Source: Crateriforma spongiae
GTDB taxonomy: Bacteria; Planctomycetota; Planctomycetia; Pirellulales; Pirellulaceae
DNA: 64,000 nucleotides
Assembly (NCBI RefSeq): GCF_012290005.1
Contig: NZ_JAAXMS010000001.1
Location: 372,001-436,000, forward strand
Direction: 5' to 3'
Below the pieces are notes generated by a model. It made no database searches. It saw only the letters and a list, made by a program, of their open reading frames with translations, and was not told where the DNA came from. Shown here in pieces: positions 61,248 through 64,000 of the stretch (position 1 is the stretch's first letter; every line of letters begins with the position of its first letter). Made by a program: the position numbers and the translations under genes.

Positions 61248-63266
61248 GTGCAACGATTCCGGCGCCGCCGGCGTCTGTTCGCGTTGTTGATGACTGCCGG
61301 GGTTTCTGCCACTGCCTGGATGCCAGCGGCCGTCGCACAGCAGCCGTCGGCCGCACCGATCCGCACGAATCCGTTTGTGCAGACACAGCCGATCCATCAA
61401 GCGGCCGTCCATCAAACGTCCGGCCGATCCGAATCCGCCGTGTTGCTCAAGCCGATGGGTTCCGTTGTCGGGCTGCGACCGATCGATGCGGCGTCGAAGC
61501 ATCAGGCCGCATCTGCGCAGCTGTCAGTCCAGGCCCCGCAGCCGTCGCCCATCCGAACCAACCCGCTGCTGCGTTCGACCAACCTGGGCGCCCGTCAATT
61601 GCACGAGGTCACCGCAGGTGACGCTACGAAAGTCGACGCCGACAGTCGAGCCTACTTCAACCAACCACCGACTTTCGCCGGACACGTCGCTGCCGGTCAG
61701 GTGGTTGCACCGGAGTCTGTTGCGCCCAACGTCGATCGCATTCGCCAGACGGCCGCTGATACGGTCGTCGGTTCGGCACAGCCGTATTCGTTCTCTCTGG
61801 CGGATGTCCCCGAACGTTCCACCGATCCCGAGGTGAAAAGCGAATCATCGAATGGAGACATGGTCGCCGATGCCGATGACGCAGGCCGCATCGGTGAAGC
61901 GATCGAGTTTTCGCTGTCGGATTCGTCCGACGAAATGACAGTGGAGCCTGCCAAGGGACCGACAGACCAAGCGGATCAAGAATCGTCGACGATGCAGGCA
62001 CGGCCCGCACTGAGCAAGGCCGGATTAGCGGCGGCACCAAGAATCGACTTGGCCGAAGTTCCGCCAATGACTTTGGACAGCAAGCCCGAACAAGTTGACG
62101 TACCGGAAGCGGTTGCTGAGCAGACCGAAACACCGGTCGCTTCCCAAGAACAGTTTGCTGATCCGGCATCGGTCAGCCCCGCGACCGGCCACGCCGGTCA
62201 TACCGCTGACGCGCAGATGCGTGCCGACATGGACGTTTCAGATGCGCCCGAGGTGGATGAGACGCGCTCGTCGGTCGACACGGAAAGCTTGGCGGCGGAG
62301 CAACGCCAACTGCCCGCGCCACAGCCGATGGAACCGCCTGCGGCCCGACCAGAGGAAGCCACACCGCTGGCCGACCCGATGGAAGCCGAACCGGTTGTCG
62401 CGTCGGAAGTGCCCAAGGCTCCGACGAATCTAGATCCTGCCGTCCAATGGCGTCCGCCGGTTGCCGTTGCAGCGGCACCGGCATCGTTCCGGCCGGCATC
62501 CGATATTGACGCCAGCATTGTTCGCACGGCGCCGGACCCGATCCGGGTTGATCAGCAGTCGGACGACACCGCGGAGCAAGACGACACGGCGGATCCGTCC
62601 GAAAACGTCGCGGCCGACATTCCGACACCGATGCCGGAAGCCGAGTCAGTGGCGGAGACCGAAGCGATGACGGCCCAAACGCCCAAGCTGCCTCCGCTAC
62701 CTCGCGGTCCCCAGACGCTTCACTGGAAAACACCCGTGCAAAAAGTTTCGGCTCGGTTGACCCCCGAGACCGGGGCGACTGATGCCGCCGAAGCCGCCCA
62801 GCAACTGCGGGCCACATCGGCAACGCCGTTGTACATGACACGTGCCCAGGTTCGGTCGCTGACCATCCGCGGCCAGCTGCACAAGGTCAGTGTCAACGAC
62901 AAAGGCGTATGCCAGGCCGTCGCGGCAGGGCCCAGCCAAATCAAGTTGATCGGTGCCAGCAATGGTGTCACCCAAATGACCGTGTGGGCATCGCCAGTCG
63001 GCAGCGATTCGGTGGTCTCGCGTGAATTCGAAGTTCACGTGACTGCACCGGTTGAAGCTTCGCACGACCCGGCAAGTGAAAAAATGTCGGTGCTAAGCCA
63101 AGCGATTCGGCACGCCTTTCCGACCGCGGACGTGACGGTGCAACTGTTGGCTGATGAATTGATTGTCAGCGGACACTGCCCGAGCGAAGAAGCGGCCAAG
63201 AAAATCATTCGTATGGTTCGGAAGACTTGTTTGATTCCCGTCAGGGATGAATTGGTCGTCCGTTGA
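61248..63266 (+). CDS. Secreted protein with CpaC-type N-domain and BON-like C-terminus
   Basis: 672 residues from a GTG (61248) that begins the signal region (RRRRRLFALLMTAGVSATAW, with AVAQQ); the frame is open from a GTG at 61056, which would add 64 residues of unlikely composition. Residues ~40-530 are Pro/Ala/Glu/Asp/Ser-rich and probably disordered. The ordered C-terminal ~130 residues have MTRAQVRSLTIRGQLHKVSV and IGASNGVTQMTVWASPVG, the pattern of the pilus-assembly CpaC/RcpA N-terminal domain ('G....L......V..V.......'). Then come SVLSQAIRHAFPTADVTVQL, DELIVSGHCPSEEAAKKIIR and LIPVRDELVVR, a BON-type fold. No secretin pore follows. It may be a pilus- or secretin-associated periplasmic protein. 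The BBP7-like gene follows on the same strand. Confidence 0.78.
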   Translation: MQRFRRRRRLFALLMTAGVSATAWMPAAVAQQPSAAPIRTNPFVQTQPIHQAAVHQTSGRSESAVLLKPMGSVVGLRPIDAASKHQAASAQLSVQAPQPSPIRTNPLLRSTNLGARQLHEVTAGDATKVDADSRAYFNQPPTFAGHVAAGQVVAPESVAPNVDRIRQTAADTVVGSAQPYSFSLADVPERSTDPEVKSESSNGDMVADADDAGRIGEAIEFSLSDSSDEMTVEPAKGPTDQADQESSTMQARPALSKAGLAAAPRIDLAEVPPMTLDSKPEQVDVPEAVAEQTETPVASQEQFADPASVSPATGHAGHTADAQMRADMDVSDAPEVDETRSSVDTESLAAEQRQLPAPQPMEPPAARPEEATPLADPMEAEPVVASEVPKAPTNLDPAVQWRPPVAVAAAPASFRPASDIDASIVRTAPDPIRVDQQSDDTAEQDDTADPSENVAADIPTPMPEAESVAETEAMTAQTPKLPPLPRGPQTLHWKTPVQKVSARLTPETGATDAAEAAQQLRATSATPLYMTRAQVRSLTIRGQLHKVSVNDKGVCQAVAAGPSQIKLIGASNGVTQMTVWASPVGSDSVVSREFEVHVTAPVEASHDPASEKMSVLSQAIRHAFPTADVTVQLLADELIVSGHCPSEEAAKKIIRMVRKTCLIPVRDELVVR

Positions 63267-63269
63267 TTG

Positions 63270-63295
63270 GTGTGGTTCGACGCGTCGAACCACAC
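63270..63295. promoter_or_regulatory. 26-bp perfect palindrome between two exported-protein genes
   Basis: GTGTGGTTCGACG followed at once by its exact reverse complement, 4 bases after the stop of the CpaC-N gene and 83 bases before the BBP7-like start. It could form a 13-bp stem or be a dimer-binding operator. It lacks the T-run of an ordinary terminator. Confidence 0.7.
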
Positions 63296-63378
63296 AACGT
63301 GTTTCCTTTCACCATCCTTAGTCTTTCCAGCCACGCGGTCAGCGCAGTAGCCGCGATTAAAGTCTACGAGGTTTGATC

Positions 63379-64000
63379 ATGAAGATCCAAGCGATCCGCC
63401 AGGGCATCGGCCGCAGGCTTCGCCAGCTGGCAGCCCTTAGCAGCATCTTGATGCTGGGCGTTTCAGCCGAAGCGCAGCAGCCGGCCAGTGATGCTGGTCA
63501 AACCGGAACGACGACGGCGTCCAACGCCGGCGATTTGACCGGGGGCATCACATTTCACAACGGTCAGCTGATCAATGGCGGCCAAGCGTTTCAGGTCGTC
63601 GACCCGTCACAATTGGGACTGTTGAATTCGCAGGTTCGCAACGCCGGCGGTGACTCCGTCGAATCGTTGGTCGACCAGCGAATCGCCCAAGTCAGCAACT
63701 GCCAGAGCTGCCAAACCGGCGGCGTCTATCAAGGCGGTGGCAACTATGTGCCGGGTGTCGCATCGGGATTCAGCACCGCCTGTCCGACTTGCGAACCGTA
63801 TCGGTACGGCTATGTCGACTTGCTGTACATGAAGCGTTTCGACGACAAACGATACACGCTTAGCCAAAACTACTTCGTCGGTGAATTCGATTGGGAACTG
63901 GCCCCACGAATCACCTTCGGTGCGGTACCCGATTGCGTTCACGGTTGGGAAGGCAGCTTCACCGGACCGCTGGAATGGGATCGTTCGGCTGGCATCACCG
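63379..64000 (+). CDS. BBP7-like outer-membrane beta-barrel protein (partial, 3' end outside window)
   Basis: 207 codons are visible, from the ATG at 63379 to the right edge with no stop. A signal peptide is present (LAALSSILMLGVSAEA, then QQ). The mature part has a Gly/Ser/Gln-rich linker, two Cys pairs (SNCQSCQTGG and ACPTCEPYRYG), and then the barrel start YGYVDLLYMKRFDDKRYTLS, matching the strand pattern 'Y...DLLYM.R' of planctomycete BBP7-family proteins. The first strand turn (FVGEFDWELAPRITFG) and VHGWEGSF continue the pattern. The family is outer-membrane and of unknown transport role. Co-expression with the preceding CpaC-N gene is possible, since only 112 bases separate them. Confidence 0.8.
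   Translation, partial: MKIQAIRQGIGRRLRQLAALSSILMLGVSAEAQQPASDAGQTGTTTASNAGDLTGGITFHNGQLINGGQAFQVVDPSQLGLLNSQVRNAGGDSVESLVDQRIAQVSNCQSCQTGGVYQGGGNYVPGVASGFSTACPTCEPYRYGYVDLLYMKRFDDKRYTLSQNYFVGEFDWELAPRITFGAVPDCVHGWEGSFTGPLEWDRSAGIT

Overview
The window reads as a chromosome segment of a planctomycete, most likely a Pirellulaceae/Rhodopirellula-type bacterium. Evidence for this: a DUF1559 protein with a type IV prepilin-like leader next to a tiny lipoprotein, a formylglycine-type sulfatase, a BBP7-like outer-membrane protein, a membrane-anchored Ser/Thr kinase, moderately high GC, several GTG starts, and many secreted or lipoprotein genes with no homologue I recognise outside this group. No phage, insertion sequence or CRISPR array is visible; one tRNA (Ala, CGC) is present.

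Layout. 1-5.2 kb (minus): a TolC-type outer-membrane lipoprotein running off the left edge, a small secreted protein and a Ser/Thr kinase. 5.3-11.0 kb (plus): a huge polytopic membrane protein. 11.1-13.6 kb: an RRM RNA-binding protein with its own terminator, then a secreted caspase-like protein carrying an EF-hand loop. 14.0-36.5 kb (plus): the centrepiece, a 2433-residue secreted protein built from about 29 secretin-type N-modules and lacking a secretin pore, followed by a type II secretion-like operon E-F-G-H-I-J-K-L-M-D plus a terminal lipoprotein. Most junctions in that operon are 4-base overlaps. 36.3-46.4 kb: BON-domain protein, SpoIIAA-like protein, MoaA, a sulfatase/SMP-30 fusion, a CBS-domain protein, an AspT-type transporter, a PQQ-like propeller and a lipocalin-like secreted protein. 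46.7-50.6 kb: DUF1559/lipoprotein pair, a secreted HAD phosphatase and tRNA-Ala. 50.7-61 kb: a sugar-phosphate transferase, NadC, a ComEA-like protein, UvrB, an outer-membrane protein, a ketoacyl-synthase homologue lacking the catalytic cysteine, an acetyltransferase-like protein and a SpoU methyltransferase. 61-64 kb: a CpaC-type N-domain protein and a BBP7-like protein cut by the right edge.

How the genes work together. The secretion locus should encode a cytoplasmic ATPase (E), inner-membrane platform (F, L, M), pseudopilus (G-K) and outer-membrane secretin (D). The secretin is itself enlarged, with about eight N-modules before the pore, and a GspC-like region appears fused to the C-terminus of the GspM/PilO-like protein. 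The giant N-module protein just upstream could be a periplasmic scaffold or spacer for this machine; that is inference. No prepilin peptidase and no separate GspC gene lie in the window.

Start codons were chosen from signal peptides, Shine-Dalgarno-like sequences and 4-base overlaps and may differ from automated calls. Family names come from motif recognition by eye, not from searches.
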